Assembly: GCA_963754955.1 (NCBI GenBank)
Contig: CAVWHY010000001.1
Location: 682,001 to 746,000, forward strand
Source of the DNA: CAVQJU01 sp963754955
Lineage (GTDB): Bacteria; Acidobacteriota; Vicinamibacteria; Vicinamibacterales; CAVVIG01
Length of the DNA stretch: 64,000 nt
Reading direction: 5' to 3'
This document shows positions 27,893 to 36,946 of this stretch, in pieces (position 1 is the stretch's first letter; each line of letters opens with the position of its first letter). The notes below the pieces were generated by a model that saw nothing but the letters and a program-made list of their open reading frames with translations, searched no databases and was not told the origin of the DNA. The translations under genes and the position numbers were made by a program.

Positions 27893-29010
27893 CCGCAGGC
27901 TTCACGCGGATGTCGCTTGCGCTGCTCTTCGCCGGCGTGTGCGCGCGCGTGCTGTCGAGTTACGTACTCATCGACGACAAATGGCCCGATGGGACGGTGA
28001 CGCTGCGCCTGCAGCTCGGCACGCCGGGCCGCGCATTGACCGACGGCTCGCCGAACTGGGGAGCGGTCGCCGAGTCGGCGCTGGGAGAATGGAACGGGGT
28101 GATCAGCCGGCTGCAGTTCAACGCCGTGCGCGATTCCACGAGCGCCAGGGGCGACGGCGACGGCGTGAACAACGTGTCCTTCTCGAACGACATCTACGGC
28201 ATGGCGTTCGACAGCAGCGTCGTGGCCGTCACCACGAACTGGCTGCGCCGCAACGTGCGGGTCGAGGGCGACGTGGTGTTCAACTCGGCGCTCGACTGGG
28301 ATTCCTATAGCGGCGCGCGGCGGCGAACCCTGGATTTCCGGAGGGTCGCGCTGCATGAGTTCGGACACGTGCTGGGCCTCACGCATCCCGACGATAACGG
28401 CCAGGCCGTGGCGGCCATCATGAACAGCCATGTCAGCGATACCGACCACCTGACGCCGGACGACATCGCGGGCGCGCGGGCACTGTTCGGCGGCGGCGGA
28501 GGCAGCGTCTCCCCGGGTGGCGGCAACGTCGTGGTGTCGTTTCCGCCGCGCGACGAGTCGCTCGACTTCCGCAACCAGCTCGAGAGCAAGTACCGTGACG
28601 CGCTGCGTCGCGGGCCGACCTCCACGTCCGTCGACCTCGAAGGCGACGTCGTCTGGACGTCGGAATACCTGCGGTACCGCGTGTATCAGTGCACGCACCA
28701 GCAGGCCGTTGACCGCGTCACGACGCAGATCGACGGCAACACCGCGCCCGCCGTCTGCGGCAGTGCCACGGCCGGCGCCGTGCAGTTCCCGCCACGCGAC
28801 GAGGCTTTCGATTTCCGGAACCAGCTGGAGACGAAGTACCGCGACGGCCTTCGGCGCGGCCCCACATCGACAGCCGTGGATCGCGAAGGCGACGTCGCGT
28901 GGATCCAGGAGTACCTGCGGTACCGCGTGAACAGCTGCGGCCATGCCTTCGCCGTGCAGAGCGTCCTGACGCAGATTGACGGCCGCTCCGCTCCGCCGGT
29001 GTGTCGTTAG
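27889..29010 (+). CDS. Matrixin-family zinc metalloprotease with duplicated C-terminal domain
   Basis: A signal sequence is followed by an M10A-like catalytic domain; the zinc site is HEFGHVLGLTHP near residue 157, with a Met-turn candidate in AAIMNSHVS and the TPDDIAGARALFGGGGG end. After a Gly-rich linker come two copies of an approximately 73-residue module: FPPRDESLDFRNQLESKYRD ... RRGPTSTSVDLEGDVVW ... EYLRYRVYQC, and FPPRDEAFDFRNQLETKYRD ... DREGDVAWIQEYLRYRVNSC. Each copy has two Cys and ends in TQIDG..APPVC. The modules may bind surfaces or substrate. The N-terminus lacks a clear pro-domain. Confidence 0.88.
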   Translation: MTAGFTRMSLALLFAGVCARVLSSYVLIDDKWPDGTVTLRLQLGTPGRALTDGSPNWGAVAESALGEWNGVISRLQFNAVRDSTSARGDGDGVNNVSFSNDIYGMAFDSSVVAVTTNWLRRNVRVEGDVVFNSALDWDSYSGARRRTLDFRRVALHEFGHVLGLTHPDDNGQAVAAIMNSHVSDTDHLTPDDIAGARALFGGGGGSVSPGGGNVVVSFPPRDESLDFRNQLESKYRDALRRGPTSTSVDLEGDVVWTSEYLRYRVYQCTHQQAVDRVTTQIDGNTAPAVCGSATAGAVQFPPRDEAFDFRNQLETKYRDGLRRGPTSTAVDREGDVAWIQEYLRYRVNSCGHAFAVQSVLTQIDGRSAPPVCR

Positions 29011-29039
29011 ATCAGGCGGCAGTCAGCAGGCGCGACGCT

Positions 29040-29147
29040 GAAGTAGTGCAGGCCTTCAGGCCTGCCGACGACCCAACAACGGGCTCATGATTGTCGACTG
29101 CGGGCTGCCGACTGTGCACTGCCGACGGCAGACTGCCGACTGCTTAT
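29040..29147. repeat. Two word tracts between convergent genes
   Basis: First, GAAGTAGTGCAGGCCTTCAG plus GCCTGC (29041-29066) repeats the element at 6163-6215. Second, 29090-29147 is made of CTGCCGACTG words (GACTGCGGGCTGCCGACTGT, GCACTGCCGACGGCAGACTG, CCGACTGC), partly self-complementary. They lie between the matrixin and MFS stops. Confidence 0.8.
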
Positions 29148-30292
29148 TCGTCCGCGACCTGGTGGCCGGCGACCACCAGCAAGGTCAGCGCGAGAAACAT
29201 GGCGCCGGTGAGAAACGGTGCGGCTTCGCCGAAGCGTTGAAGCGACGCGCTGCCCCACACCGGACCCAGCGTGCGGCCCAGGCTCTCGACCGCCCCGGCG
29301 GCGCCCTGCACTCGCCCCTGCTCGTCGCCCCGGCCGGCGCGGCTGATGAGGCTCGACACAGTCGGATGGCCGAAGCCCATGCCAATCGCAAGCGGAACGA
29401 GCGCCAGCGCAAACAGGAATACGGAGTGAGCGAACGCGGCTGCCGTGAGCCCGCCGATCGAGAAAATGATCCCGGCGACAAACGTCGCCTTGTCGCCCGC
29501 CCGCCGCACGATTGGACGGATGAACCCGCCCTGAATCACGGCGCCCAGGACACCGAACCCGGCAAACAGGTATCCGGTGTGCGACGCGTCGAACCCGAAC
29601 CGCCGCGCGGCGAACAGCGCAAACGTCGTCTGGAAAATGGCGAACGAGAACCAGTAGACGAAATCGATGGTGAGCACCCGGCGGAGGGCCGGCCGCCGAA
29701 ACAGTTCCGGCAGATAGTCGAGCGGGTTGCCCGTGCCGGCACGGGCCCGATGGACCGTTTCCGGCAGCCACAGCCACGCCATGGCCGTCGCGACCAGTGT
29801 GAGCGCCGCGGCGGCCCAGATGGGCGCGGTGTAGCTCACCCTCGCCAGCACGCCGCTGAGCGCTGGCCCCATGATGAATCCCATCCCGAACGCGGCGCCG
29901 ATCAAGCCGTAGGCGCGCGCGCGATCTTTGGGCTCGGTGATGTCGGCGACGTAGGCGCGCGCCGTCGAGATATTGCCGCCTGACAAGCCATCGACGATGC
30001 GCGCGAGGAACAGCATCGTGATGCTGTGCGCCACGGCCAGCATCACGAAGCTGACCACGGTGCCGGCGAGGCTGAAGACCAGGACCGGCCGCCGGCCGTA
30101 GCGGTCGGAGAGGTCGCCGAGCAGCGGCGCCGCGATCAGCTGACACAGCGAGTACACCGCGAACAGCAGGCCGATCACGACCGGCGACGCGCCGAACGTC
30201 TCCGCATAGAACGGCAGGAGCGGGACGATGATCCCGAAGCCGATCAGGTTGACGAAGATCGTGAGGAAGATGATGAGGAGCGGCCGGGTCAT
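29144..30292 (-). CDS. MFS efflux transporter, TetA/Bcr-like (DHA1)
   Basis: 12 predicted TM helices in 382 residues: MTRPLLIIFLTIFVNLIGFG, IIVPLLPFYAETFGASPVVI, with the DHA1 loop motif LGDLSDRYGRRPVL and the antiporter motif GAAFGMGFIMGPALSG. This pattern is that of proton-driven drug exporters such as TetA; the substrate is unpredicted. The ATG overlaps the stop of the M28 peptidase gene by four bases, so the two form an operon with peptidase first. Confidence 0.9.
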   Translation of the reverse strand: MTRPLLIIFLTIFVNLIGFGIIVPLLPFYAETFGASPVVIGLLFAVYSLCQLIAAPLLGDLSDRYGRRPVLVFSLAGTVVSFVMLAVAHSITMLFLARIVDGLSGGNISTARAYVADITEPKDRARAYGLIGAAFGMGFIMGPALSGVLARVSYTAPIWAAAALTLVATAMAWLWLPETVHRARAGTGNPLDYLPELFRRPALRRVLTIDFVYWFSFAIFQTTFALFAARRFGFDASHTGYLFAGFGVLGAVIQGGFIRPIVRRAGDKATFVAGIIFSIGGLTAAAFAHSVFLFALALVPLAIGMGFGHPTVSSLISRAGRGDEQGRVQGAAGAVESLGRTLGPVWGSASLQRFGEAAPFLTGAMFLALTLLVVAGHQVADE

Positions 30293-32022
30293 CGTGTCGC
30301 GGGCGCCGTCACGGTACCCAGGCGTGCTCCCTGCCGGTCCCGGACCGGCACGTGGTCGAGGTTTGCGAGGCGCAGGCCGGTTTCGTAGATGAATTCGCCG
30401 ACGCGCGACATCTTGTCGAACTCGATCTTCGACACATCGTCGGTGTTCGCGTGGTAGTCCGGGTGAAGGCCGGTCGTGAAGAAGATGACCGGGATGCCGC
30501 GGGCCGCGTAGCTATAGTGATCGCTGCGCGTGTAGAGCTGCTCGGGATCCGCGGGATCGTTGAATTCGTAGTCGAGCCGGAGCGGGTTGCTCGCGTCGCG
30601 GTTGGCGGCCTGCGCGATCCGATCGAGCTCGGTGCTGATGCGGTCGGACCCGACCATGTACAGGGTGTTCGATTCGCTCGCCTTGTTGTCGCGATTGCGG
30701 CCCACCATGTCGATGTTCAGCTGCGCGACGATGCGGTCGATGCCGACCGGCGCATGGTCGGCGAAATAGATCGATCCCCAGCGGCCGCGTTCCTCGCCCG
30801 CATGCCAGACAAACAGGAGCGATCGCTTCGGCCGCGGGCCCAGCGCGAAGGCGCGCGCCATCGCCAGCAGCGTAACCGTCCCCGAACCGTCATCGTCGGC
30901 CCCGTTCCAGATGCGATCGGCTTCCGAACCCGGGGTGATGCGGCCCGGAGACGAGGCGCGTCGTGGGCCGTCCGCCGTGTTCGTGAGCTCGCCTTCCGCA
31001 TAGCCCACGTGATCGTAGTGAGCGCCGAACGCGACGTACGTCTGCTTCAGCTGCGGGTCCGAGCCCTCGACGATCGCGACCACGTTCTGCGTGAACTGGG
31101 TGCGGACGACTTCGTAGTCGGTGTTGACCTCGAAGGTGAGCTTGACGCCGTCCAGCCGAAAACCGGGCAGCGCCTCGCGCGCCTCCGCCCGGCGCTTCAG
31201 ATCGCTGTACTTCACCGGAGCGCGGCTGAACAGGAACTCGAAGAACGGATCTGTGCCCGTCACTTGCGGCGGCACGATGCGATCGAGGCGTTCCGCCGTG
31301 GTGAAGTCGGCAGCTGGAATCGGGGTGCGGCCGCCGGGACTCGGAGCAGCGGCAGCCTGGTTCTGCCCGCCGCGTCCCCCGGCCGGTGCGACGCCGATGC
31401 TCGCGGCGGCTCGCAGTTCTTCGATCGCGTACCGGCCGCGGCCGTTGAGGAGCAGGCGGTTCGTGGCCGGATCGAATCCGCCGGGCGCCGCGGCTCCGCC
31501 CGGACCTTCGGCACCGAGCCACACGACGGCGGCGCCGCTGACATCACGGCCGCGATAGCTTTCGTGCCCCGCGCGCGGCGCGTCGAGTCCGTACCCGGCG
31601 AACTCCACGCGGTCCAGCGTGACCGTCTGCCGGGCGCCCGTGTTGCGCTGAAACCTGATGGCGTCGCCGTCGGTGAACGTCCGCCGCTCGCCGTTGATCG
31701 TGACGGTGACCGTTGAATGCCTGGCAGCCTTCACGCCGAGCACTTTCACGGTCTGGAGATACGACCCGTTGTCGCCGCCCGGCTTGACGCCCCACTGCCG
31801 CAGATGCTGCTGGAGGTAGGAGGACGCCAGGCCGAGGCCCGTCGAGAAAACGGCGCGGCCCTGGAGGTCGTCGGAGGCGATATAGGACAGCCATTCCTTG
31901 AGATCGGCGGTGTCGAACGAGGCGGCTCCGCCGGAGGAAGCGGCCCGGACAGCCTGGGGTGGTGCAACGGCGAGAAAGGCAGCCATTGCCAGGCCCAGCA
32001 GGCCGGCTCGGCCTGATTTCAC
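30289..32022 (-). CDS. Secreted M28-family metallopeptidase
   Basis: GTG start with a strong GGAGG six bases upstream and a signal peptide (MKSGRAGLLGLAMAAFLAVA). A PA-like insert precedes the zinc peptidase fold. Ligands can be read in order: His in AFGAHYDHVGYAEG, Asp in NGADDDGSGTVTLLAMARA, Glu pair in FVWHAGEERGRWGS, Asp in QLNIDMVGRNRD and His in DYHANTDDVSKIEFD. 577 residues, intact. Predicted extracytoplasmic aminopeptidase. Coupled to the downstream MFS exporter. Confidence 0.93.
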   Translation of the reverse strand: MKSGRAGLLGLAMAAFLAVAPPQAVRAASSGGAASFDTADLKEWLSYIASDDLQGRAVFSTGLGLASSYLQQHLRQWGVKPGGDNGSYLQTVKVLGVKAARHSTVTVTINGERRTFTDGDAIRFQRNTGARQTVTLDRVEFAGYGLDAPRAGHESYRGRDVSGAAVVWLGAEGPGGAAAPGGFDPATNRLLLNGRGRYAIEELRAAASIGVAPAGGRGGQNQAAAAPSPGGRTPIPAADFTTAERLDRIVPPQVTGTDPFFEFLFSRAPVKYSDLKRRAEAREALPGFRLDGVKLTFEVNTDYEVVRTQFTQNVVAIVEGSDPQLKQTYVAFGAHYDHVGYAEGELTNTADGPRRASSPGRITPGSEADRIWNGADDDGSGTVTLLAMARAFALGPRPKRSLLFVWHAGEERGRWGSIYFADHAPVGIDRIVAQLNIDMVGRNRDNKASESNTLYMVGSDRISTELDRIAQAANRDASNPLRLDYEFNDPADPEQLYTRSDHYSYAARGIPVIFFTTGLHPDYHANTDDVSKIEFDKMSRVGEFIYETGLRLANLDHVPVRDRQGARLGTVTAPATR

Positions 32023-32185
32023 GCTACCTCCATGGGCTAACTATATGCGACTTGCCATGTTGCAAGACTTCAGGTAAGGTTTTTCAACTGGATCGGCTGC
32101 CAGCGTGTTTGCGCCTGCGAACTTTCGCGCCTTCCTGCCCGCATTGTCCACTCTGGATATTTCACTGCCATTAGAGGAGCGTTGA

Positions 32186-32827
32186 TTGGCTGTCCGTCTG
32201 TTCGTGGGAAATTTATCGTACGCCACCACCGAAGCGGAGCTCCGGACGTACTTCGGAACCGTCTCTCCACCGTCGCAGGTGGTGCTGCCCGTCGATCGCG
32301 AGACCGGCCGGCCGCGGGGCTTCGCGTTCGTGGAGTACCTCGACCGTGCGCACGCCGAGCAGGCGATTCAGCGCTTCAACGGTCAGGCGTTCAACGGGCG
32401 GCCGCTGGCGGTCAGCGAGGCCCGGGCGCGCGAGGATCGTGGGCCCGGCGGTTATTCCGGCCCGCGGCCGGGTGGTGGCGGTCCTCCGGGCCCACGGCCC
32501 GGCGGCGGATACGCGCCGCGCCCGTCTTATGGTGGCGGCAGTCCCGGGTTCGGATCGGGCAGTTCGGCGCCTGCGTCCGACCGCGCCAAGAATTTCGGTC
32601 CCGACGCCAAGCCTCAGCGCGGCGCGGCCGCCAAGAAGGGCAAGAAGGGCGACGAACGCCCGCGCGGACCGATTCCTGTGAAGGCCACCCGCCGCTCGTT
32701 CTCGCTCGACGACGACGACGCGTCCACGAGCGACGAGGCCATCGCGGACATCGACAACTTCGCGACCAGCAAGCCCGAAGAGAAGGAAGTCGAGGAGCCC
32801 GAGGAACCGGGAGACGACAAGGCGTAG
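32186..32827 (+). CDS. RRM-domain RNA-binding protein with disordered tail
   Basis: TTG start (VRLFVGNLSYATTEAELRTY after the first residues) with GAGGAG six bases before it. RNP2 is LFVGNL and RNP1 is GFAFVEY, so one intact RRM covers residues 1-80. A Gly/Pro/Arg-rich segment follows (YSGPRPGGGGPPGPRPGGGY), then a Lys-rich patch (AAAKKGKKGDERPRG) and an acidic end (EEKEVEEPEEPGDDKA). Bacterial RRM proteins of this form are often stress- or cold-linked RNA chaperones. The roughly 160 bases upstream are AT-richer and hold no gene, only the divergent promoter region with the M28 gene. Confidence 0.9.
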   Translation: MAVRLFVGNLSYATTEAELRTYFGTVSPPSQVVLPVDRETGRPRGFAFVEYLDRAHAEQAIQRFNGQAFNGRPLAVSEARAREDRGPGGYSGPRPGGGGPPGPRPGGGYAPRPSYGGGSPGFGSGSSAPASDRAKNFGPDAKPQRGAAAKKGKKGDERPRGPIPVKATRRSFSLDDDDASTSDEAIADIDNFATSKPEEKEVEEPEEPGDDKA

Positions 32828-32844
32828 CCGCCCCGCGCGTCACG

Positions 32845-33471
32845 CTACCTGGCGTCGGCGTCGTACACGCGATTCACCGTCGCCTTGCGCTGCGCGCTTT
32901 CGATGTTCAGCGTCACGCGGAGCTGCTTGTGCTCGGTGTCCAGGGTGTAGGTTTCCACAATCTTGCCCTGCCCGAGCCCGGAAACCTCACTCACCAGCTT
33001 GCCGGCGTCCCACTTCGTCCGGCGTTCCACGCTCGTCGATTCGTCCTTGATTTTCTTGCCGTCGGCCGACAACCGCGTGGTGCGGCCGTCGCCGGCCGTC
33101 AGGATGATGGTGCTGCCTGACGCGACGATTGTGAGGTGCTCGGGCGCCTCGAGTTCGTCTCGGAGCGCGTTCCGCAGGCGCTGAACATCTTCCGGGTTTC
33201 TGCCGTCGGCGCGACCGCCGCCGGAACCCGTTCCCCCGAACCCACCGCCGTGTCCGTATCCGCCGCCCCGGCCCCCGCCGCCACGGTGTCCGCCCTGATG
33301 GTCCTCCCGTCCGCGGCCGCCTTCGGCGCCCGCGGGTGGCTTGTCGCTCAGGTCCTTGTTGAGGGTCCACGCCCCTTCGAGAGACGGAGACGGCGGGGCC
33401 TGCGCCCGGACCGCCGCCGACACCGGAGAAATCACGAGAGCAACGGCTGCCGCCAGGACGGTGATGCGCAT
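32845..33471 (-). CDS. Secreted Gly/His-rich hypothetical protein
   Basis: A signal peptide (MRITVLAAAVALVISPVSAA) precedes GAWTLNKDLSDKPP, a lipocalin-like strand often found at the start of acidobacterial secreted proteins. Then comes a run rich in Gly, His and Arg (HQGGHRGGGGRGGGYGHGGG) and a beta-rich C-terminal half (HLTIVASGSTIILTAGDGRT, GKLVSEVSGLGQGKIVETYT). The His-rich stretch could bind metal; this is inference. GATAAT lies six bases before the ATG, consistent with leaderless transcription. Converges with the RRM gene over 17 bases. Confidence 0.75.
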   Translation of the reverse strand: MRITVLAAAVALVISPVSAAVRAQAPPSPSLEGAWTLNKDLSDKPPAGAEGGRGREDHQGGHRGGGGRGGGYGHGGGFGGTGSGGGRADGRNPEDVQRLRNALRDELEAPEHLTIVASGSTIILTAGDGRTTRLSADGKKIKDESTSVERRTKWDAGKLVSEVSGLGQGKIVETYTLDTEHKQLRVTLNIESAQRKATVNRVYDADAR

Positions 33472-33493
33472 GGAGCGATTATCGATCGATCAC

Positions 33494-34414
33494 CTAAAGA
33501 GTTCGTCGGCGCGGCGCCAGCAGCGGCAAGCCCTCCCGGACCTTTTCGAACGCCGACAGCATCTCCTCGATCATGCGCGGCGGCCGGCTCGCCCGCCGGT
33601 AGACCCACCCGGTCTCGCGCACCAGTTCGTGGCCGTCCACGCGGGCGCAAAAGAACTGGCGCGCCCGGACTTCGCGCGCGATCGCGATGTACGGCACGAT
33701 GCCGATCCCCAGACCCGTCTTGACCATCGCCTTGATGATCTCGACGTTCTCGGTGTCCATGACGATGTGCGGCTCGATGTTCTCGCTGAGGAAAAACCGA
33801 TCGATCACGCGGCGCGTCCCCGACCCGGCCTCGAACAGAACGAACGGCTCCCCCGCCAGGTCCTGCGCGGTGATGCGTTTGCGCTTCGCCAGCGGGTGGG
33901 TCGGCATGGTCACGATGAGCAGTTCCTCGCGAAGCACGGGCAGCGTGATCAGATCGTCGTGCTCGACCGGCAGCGTCAGCAGCCCCGCGTCCACCTGGCC
34001 GGTGCGGATTTCCTCGATCGACCGGCCGGCCGGCGCGACCATCAGCCGGACGTCAAGCTGCGGGTGCATCCGGCGCAGCTGTTTGAGGAGCGGCGGGAAC
34101 ACGTACAGGCACACCGTCATGCCGCCCGACAGCCGCAGCGTGCCCCGCAGTTCGCGCGTCCGATCCGTGATGGCGCCCACGGTGTCGTGCACGTCCTGGA
34201 ACACGCGCTGGCCGAGCTGGACGAGCTTTTCGGCCGCCGGCGTCATGCGGACCTGGCGTCCCACGCGCAGGAACAGCGGCTCGCCGAGCTCTTCTTCGAG
34301 GAGCAGGATCTGACGGCTGATGGCCGACTGCGAAACATGGAGCTTGCGGCCGGATGCGGTGAAGGATCCCGTTTCGGCGATGGCCTGGAGAATTTCGAGC
34401 TGACGAAGATCCAT
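33494..34414 (-). CDS. LysR-family transcriptional regulator
   Basis: 306 residues. Winged HTH: MDLRQLEILQAIAETGSFTA, SGRKLHVSQSAISRQILLLE, EELGEPLFLRVGRQVRMTPA. The C-terminal periplasmic-binding-like effector domain follows (LRGTLRLSGGMTVCLYVFPP, ELLIVTMPTHPLAKRKRITA, MVKTGLGIGIVPYIAIARE). It lies 23 bases downstream of an MFS carrier gene on the same strand, with a divergent aldolase gene beyond. It probably controls uptake and cleavage of an organic acid; the effector is unknown. Confidence 0.92.
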   Translation of the reverse strand: MDLRQLEILQAIAETGSFTASGRKLHVSQSAISRQILLLEEELGEPLFLRVGRQVRMTPAAEKLVQLGQRVFQDVHDTVGAITDRTRELRGTLRLSGGMTVCLYVFPPLLKQLRRMHPQLDVRLMVAPAGRSIEEIRTGQVDAGLLTLPVEHDDLITLPVLREELLIVTMPTHPLAKRKRITAQDLAGEPFVLFEAGSGTRRVIDRFFLSENIEPHIVMDTENVEIIKAMVKTGLGIGIVPYIAIAREVRARQFFCARVDGHELVRETGWVYRRASRPPRMIEEMLSAFEKVREGLPLLAPRRRTL

Positions 34415-34436
34415 GGTGCGAATGCGGACTCGGTGG

Positions 34437-35705
34437 CTACGGGCTGGGGGCTGGCGGCCGGGATTTTCTGAAGCTGACGCCGTGCGCCTCGGGGCCGAAA
34501 TACGTGACGACGGCGACCCCGATCATGATCACCGCGGCGAGAAAGCCCATGGCCTGCCCGTAGGTGAAGATCTCGCCGAGCAGCGATTCGACATACGGAA
34601 TGCTCGCCGACAGCGCGGCGCCCAGCTGGTACGCCAGGCCGGGAAAGAACCCGCGGAACTCTCCCGGCGACAACTCGTTGATGTGCGCCGGGATGACGCC
34701 CCACGCGCCCTGGACGAAGAACTGGATCAGAAACCCGCCGAGCGCGATCAAGATGGTGTTCGGCGCCGCCACCCACAGCGGGACCGTCACGAGCGCGCAA
34801 ATCGCGGCCGTGATCATCGCGCGGCGGCGGCCTATCCGGTCCGAGTAGTAGCCGAACACCAGGCCGCCGAAGATCGCGCCAACGTTGGTGATCATCGTCA
34901 GCGTCGCGACGTCGCTCGGCGTGTAGTGGCGCAGCTGCTGCAGGAATGTGGGGTACATGTCCTGCGTGCCGTGCGACATGAACGCCATCATCGTCATCAG
35001 CAGGACGAGGTAGCCGAAGCGCGGCCAGTGTTTCCAGATCGACCGCCGGTAAGTGGCCCAGTCCACCCTGTTCTCGTGCCAGGCCTCCGACTCCTTGACC
35101 CGCGCGCGGATGAAGAGCGACAGCAGCGCGGGCAGGCCGCCGAGGAAGAACATCACACGCCACGCCCAGTCGGGATGTGTCGCGTGCACCGGCACGTACA
35201 CCATGCGGAACGCCAGCGCCGCGAGGAGATTGCCCATCGCGTAGCCTTCCTGCAGCAGGCCGGACAGCAGGCCGCGCAGCCGGGGAGACGCCGACTCGAG
35301 CGCCAGCGACGCGCCCACACCCCATTCACCGCCCATGCCGATGCCGAACAACAGGCGGAGGAGGACGAAGGTCGTGTAGTTGGGCGCGAGACCCGAGAGC
35401 ACCGAGACGATCGCGTAGAAGATCACGTTCAGCATCAGCGGCAGACGCCGGCCGTAGCGGTCCGCGATGAGACCGAAGATGACGGCGCCGATCGGCCGCG
35501 TGACGAGCGCCAGCGACACCGTGAGAGCGATGTCCGGCCGGCTCTTCCCGAACGCCGTCGCGACGTCCTGAATCACGAAGGTGAGGACGAAGAAGTCGAA
35601 GGCGTCGAGCGTCCAGCCCAGGAAGCCCGCGAGCACGGCATTGCGCTGGTTCACGCGCTGTTCGCGCGTCATCACGCTCGAGGGAAGAGGGGCGGCGGTG
35701 GCCAT
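34437..35705 (-). CDS. MFS carboxylate/sugar-acid transporter (SHS-like)
   Basis: I use ATG at 35705 (MATAAPLPSSVMTREQRVNQ); an upstream in-frame ATG at 35726 and an internal one at MTREQ are alternatives, none with a good ribosome site. 12 TM helices: NAVLAGFLGWTLDAFDFFVL, FGLIADRYGRRLPLMLNVIF, LFGIGMGGEWGVGASLALES and PTFLQQLRHYTPSDVATLT. The D-x-FDFF and GGEWG motifs recall the sialate/lactate porter (SHS) group. With the LysR gene after it and an HpcH/HpaI-type aldolase divergent from it, organic-acid uptake is the likely role. Confidence 0.9.
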   Translation of the reverse strand: MATAAPLPSSVMTREQRVNQRNAVLAGFLGWTLDAFDFFVLTFVIQDVATAFGKSRPDIALTVSLALVTRPIGAVIFGLIADRYGRRLPLMLNVIFYAIVSVLSGLAPNYTTFVLLRLLFGIGMGGEWGVGASLALESASPRLRGLLSGLLQEGYAMGNLLAALAFRMVYVPVHATHPDWAWRVMFFLGGLPALLSLFIRARVKESEAWHENRVDWATYRRSIWKHWPRFGYLVLLMTMMAFMSHGTQDMYPTFLQQLRHYTPSDVATLTMITNVGAIFGGLVFGYYSDRIGRRRAMITAAICALVTVPLWVAAPNTILIALGGFLIQFFVQGAWGVIPAHINELSPGEFRGFFPGLAYQLGAALSASIPYVESLLGEIFTYGQAMGFLAAVIMIGVAVVTYFGPEAHGVSFRKSRPPAPSP

Positions 35706-35740
35706 CAGGACGAGCGGGCATATCATAGCAGCCGCCAGTC

Positions 35741-36946
35741 ATGAGTCATCCACGTCAACCGGTGCACACCGTCTACGGGGGCGCGCATCTGTTCAGGGCC
35801 GATCTCGCGCGCAAGCTGGGCGGCCTCGCACTCCGGGCGTTCAACGAGCACGCGGCGGATGCGGCTGCGCTCGGCGCCGCCTTCGGGCTCGACGCGGCGA
35901 CGGCTTCGGCCGTCCACCCGCGCGTCGCCGAGAAGCTGCAGCGCGAGCCCGTCGAGGACTACCGGATCGATTTCGAAGACGGCTTCGGCCATCGTCCCGA
36001 CGATGAGGAAGATCGAACCGCGGAGGCGGCGGCCGGAGCGGTCGCAGCCGGCATGGCCGGCCGCACGCTCCCGCCGGCGATTGGCATCCGGATCAAGCCG
36101 CTCACCGCGCAGCTGGCCGCGCGCGGCCTCCGCACGCTCGATCTGTTCATGTCCGCGCTCGTGACGAAGAGCGGGGGCGCGATCCCGTCACCGTTCGTCG
36201 TTACGCTGCCGAAAGTGACGTCGCCCCGCGACGTCTCGGCATTGGCAGACGCGTGCGATGCGTGCGAGCGCACGCACGGGCTGGCGTCAGGATCGATCGC
36301 CATCGAGGTCATGGTGGAGACGCCCAACGCACTGTTCGCGCCGGACGGCCGCCTCGCGCTGCCGTCGCTGGTTGCCGCGGGAGCGGGACGGGTGACGGGC
36401 GCGCACTTCGGGCCGTTCGACTACACCGCCGCCTTCCAGATCACGGCCGCGCACCAGGACATTCGACACCCGGCATGCGACTTCGCGCGTCAAGTGATGA
36501 TGGTCTCGCTGGCGCCGACGGCCGTTCACGTGTCCGACGGCCCGACGCCGATCATGCCGGTCGGCCCCCGGGACGCCGTTCATCGCGCGTGGAAGCTGCA
36601 CGCGGGCAACGTCCGACACGCGCTCGTCAACGGCATCTACCAGGGCTGGGACCTGCACCCCGCGCAGCTGCCCTCACGCTATACGGCGGTCTTTGCGTTT
36701 TTTCTCGAAGGCCTGGCGCCGACGTCCGAGCGGCTGAAGAACTTCGTCCAGAAAGCGGCGCAGGCGACACGCGTTGGTGACGTGTTCGACGACGCCGCCA
36801 CTGGACAGGGGCTGCTGAACTATTTCCTGCGCGCGATGCAGTGCGGCGCGATCACGGAGTCCGAAGCGGTCGAGCGCAGCGGGCTGACGGCCGACGAGAT
36901 TCGCGGCCGCTCCTTCGCCGCAATCGTCACCGGACGGCGCTCGTAG
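35741..36946 (+). CDS. HpcH/HpaI aldolase/citrate-lyase superfamily enzyme (DUF6986-like)
   Basis: 401 residues, no signal peptide. Motifs of the PEP/pyruvate-binding TIM barrel: DYRIDFEDGFGHRPDDEEDR with acidic metal ligands, IGIRIKPL, PFVVTLPKVTSPRDVSAL, SIAIEVMVETPNALF with the catalytic-loop Glu, and GAHFGPFDYTAAFQITAAHQ. The extended length and the C-terminal helical part (LNYFLRAMQCGAITESEAVE) resemble the DUF6986 branch, not HpaI itself. It probably cleaves or condenses a hydroxy-acid. Divergent from the MFS carrier with a 35-base gap holding the symmetric CATATCATAG block. Confidence 0.8.
   Translation: MSHPRQPVHTVYGGAHLFRADLARKLGGLALRAFNEHAADAAALGAAFGLDAATASAVHPRVAEKLQREPVEDYRIDFEDGFGHRPDDEEDRTAEAAAGAVAAGMAGRTLPPAIGIRIKPLTAQLAARGLRTLDLFMSALVTKSGGAIPSPFVVTLPKVTSPRDVSALADACDACERTHGLASGSIAIEVMVETPNALFAPDGRLALPSLVAAGAGRVTGAHFGPFDYTAAFQITAAHQDIRHPACDFARQVMMVSLAPTAVHVSDGPTPIMPVGPRDAVHRAWKLHAGNVRHALVNGIYQGWDLHPAQLPSRYTAVFAFFLEGLAPTSERLKNFVQKAAQATRVGDVFDDAATGQGLLNYFLRAMQCGAITESEAVERSGLTADEIRGRSFAAIVTGRRS

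Noticed and set aside
27289..28944. A 551-codon minus-strand frame opposite the matrixin pair
   Set aside because: It covers two convincing plus-strand genes with HEFGH and signal peptides; no domain is visible in the shadow.
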